Below are positions 62,477 through 64,000 of a DNA stretch of 64,000 bases, one piece after another. This DNA comes from Eremophila alpestris peregrina (taxonomy: Eukaryota > Chordata > Aves > Passeriformes > Alaudidae). Within the stretch, counting starts at the first letter, position 1; each line of letters opens with the position of its first letter. The notes under the pieces were generated by a model. That model had not been told where the DNA came from. It was given only the letters and a program-made list of their open reading frames with translations, and ran no database searches. A program made the translations under genes and the position numbers. Location of the stretch: contig WMCF01000112.1 in the NCBI GenBank assembly GCA_009792885.1, positions 480,870 to 544,869 on the forward strand. The letters run 5' to 3'.

Positions 62477-62946
62477 GTGATTTCCAGACCCAGGTGTAGT
62501 TTGGTACCAGTGGGTTAGCACAGGAACCTTGCAAACCACATCACTTCCCTCTTCAAAAAATGAGAATAACTCTTACCTACACAGCTGAGGCTGTGGAGTT
62601 TATGTAAGTTTTAATCCATCAAGCTGAGCCATCCTCAGTCATCACAGTGTTAGTTTTTGAAAGATGATTGGAGTGCTTCCAGTTGAATTAGCATCACACG
62701 TTTCAATGGATGTGAAATTTGGGTTTTAATGAGCAGAAACCACCCCCTGCTTTGGAAGAGAGCAGTGTTATCACTATTGCTCTCTTATCTGAGAGCCCTG
62801 GTTATGGCCCATAGTAAAATCCTTCTTGCAAAGAGCTCTGAAAGAGAAACAGATAAATAGAAAAGCAAGGAAGTGCAAGTGCACGATAGGCAGAAGCCTT
62901 AATGTGTCAGCAATCTTACTGCATTTTGCTCTTCGTTTCTCCTCAG
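62477..62946. other. Unique noncoding sequence between LTR 2 and the candidate exon
   Basis: No gene or repeat is recognised. It includes the branch point and pyrimidine tract of the candidate exon at its right end. Confidence 0.6.
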
Positions 62947-63031
62947 CAAATGGGAAGTTTCAGGAGATAATTACAGAACAAATAACGAGCATTGTCAGCA
63001 TTAGCCACCCCAAAGAGAGAAGCACAAGATG
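62947..63031 (+). other. Candidate 85-nt exon (coding or lncRNA), unrecognised
   Basis: The segment is preceded by a branch-point-like CTTAC with its A at 62918, then a pyrimidine-rich tract ending in ttctcctcag (AG at 62945-62946). It is followed by a consensus donor, ATG|GTGAGT, at 63032. Of the three frames, two hit stops; the third stays open from end to end and starts with two bases of a split codon. Its 27 complete codons read from Asn-Gly-Lys-Phe-Gln-Glu to Lys-Glu-Arg-Ser-Thr-Arg. Two partial codons at its ends make 85 nt, so it would shift frame if skipped. I recognise no protein family in it. No partner exon is evident within the window, so it could be an exon of a gene extending beyond it, an lncRNA exon or a chance match. 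Confidence 0.3.
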
Positions 63032-64000
63032 GTGAGTGTTCCACGGTGCTTGTTTAAAAGTGTCAGTGAGACGGGTAAAGGAAGGTTGGAGGAGCACGAG
63101 GTAAAGATGGGAAACAGAGAGCTGGGATCATGGGGGGAAGTGTCAGAGTTAGGGCAGCAGTGCAAAGGAGCTCGTGTCTCAGACAGAGACTTAATTGTCC
63201 TTATTGCTCTTTTAACACTAATGACAAAAATTCTGGAGCAAAAAACCATGTCAGGAAAAAAACCAAAAAGTATGAATGAAGGGAAGAATGAGAAACTCTT
63301 CCATGAATAAAATTGTTATTTCCTGATAAAGGGCACCTCCTCTTGCTGAGTGAGGTCGGATGATCCCTTGGGCTCCTCTTAACCAGCTCCCTGCACTTGC
63401 AATGAAATCTGAGTGGGTTCTCAGGGGAAGAAGGGTTTGTGATTTCTGAGGATTGTGACCCAGTAGAAGCACCCTCTGTAGAAATGTTGAAATGCTTCAA
63501 GCCACAGTTCTGCCTTTGGTCTACAAATAATTTTTATATCAGGTCTAAGGAATAAATCTTCTTGAGAAGTGATAAAATTCTTCATCCTGCACATTTAAAA
63601 TACACCAAGATAAAATAAATAACCATGAAGGGTAATAGTGTGTTAGCACAGGTGGTATCTCCATTGTTCTTCTTTATATTTTTTTGTATTTTATAGATGT
63701 TTTTTAAAGACATGAATATACTCAACTACTTTATTTATGTTCCACTATTAAGAAAAGTTCAGAAAGATAAAATTGAATGTTTTGGTTTTTTCCTTGGAAT
63801 AAAGAAGAATTAGAATGAGACTTACAGTGCAATTTATACTCCATATCCATCCAGTCTTGGATGCTTTTTCTGACAGGGGCCAGCACTGGGGAGAGTCAGA
63901 GAGTCTCCCACTTAACCATTCTAGTAAAATCTGTTTTCTAAATAAATATTTTCAACAATAGATCTGGCTAACATATAGAAATGGCTTCATTTTCTTTTGT
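63032..64000. other. Unique noncoding sequence, right end
   Basis: It begins with the donor of the candidate exon. After that, AT-rich DNA with no recognised gene or repeat. Confidence 0.6.

Noticed and set aside
1..64000. CRISPR arrays, operons, insertion sequences and other prokaryotic systems
   Set aside because: Composition, CR1/MIR/LTR content and absence of long open frames show vertebrate nuclear DNA; no regularly spaced repeats were seen.

Overview
The window reads as nuclear DNA of a bird, most likely a songbird. It is AT-rich with scattered local GC-rich islands, holds very few interspersed repeats for 64 kb, and contains no Alu, L1 or B-type SINE. The repeats I can recognise are old: one decayed CR1 LINE relic, one MIR/CORE-SINE fragment and two weaker ancient-repeat traces. 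The only younger insertions are two related solo LTRs of an endogenous retrovirus. The bird assignment is an inference from this repeat profile; no gene in the window identifies the species.

I recognise no protein-coding gene, tRNA, rRNA or known ncRNA. The longest open frame is 149 codons. Open frames over 100 codons are few, match no family I know, and mostly sit in GC-rich islands where stop codons are rare. No CpG island or gene promoter is evident. The stretch is best described as intergenic or deep-intronic DNA. One 85-base segment near the right end (62947-63031) has a complete exon architecture (branch point, pyrimidine tract, acceptor, open phase, consensus donor) and is the best candidate for an undescribed or alternative exon.

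Layout. 1-26800: unique sequence with several blocks that look like conserved regulatory DNA (about 5000-5290, 14860-15070, 18230-18545, 25250-25650, 25900-26150) and a GC-rich block near 10.8-11.6 kb. 26808-27448: solo LTR 1 on the minus strand with a perfect 6-bp target duplication. 27449-43959: unique sequence with a T/C-rich block at about 29.4-31.1 kb and an RFX X-box-like site at 37289-37302. 43960-44335: CR1 relic on the minus strand, perhaps continuing to about 45.85 kb. 45851-51983: unique sequence with a perfect 22-bp palindrome at 50199-50220. 51984-52668: assembly gap of Ns. 52669-61841: unique sequence with a MIR fragment at about 54040-54175. 61842-62476: solo LTR 2, same family and orientation, with a different perfect 6-bp duplication. 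62477-64000: unique sequence holding the candidate exon.

There is no operon-like or pathway-like gene set here. The functional content, if any, is likely regulatory: candidate enhancers and two LTRs that each keep a TATA box and polyadenylation signal on the minus strand.
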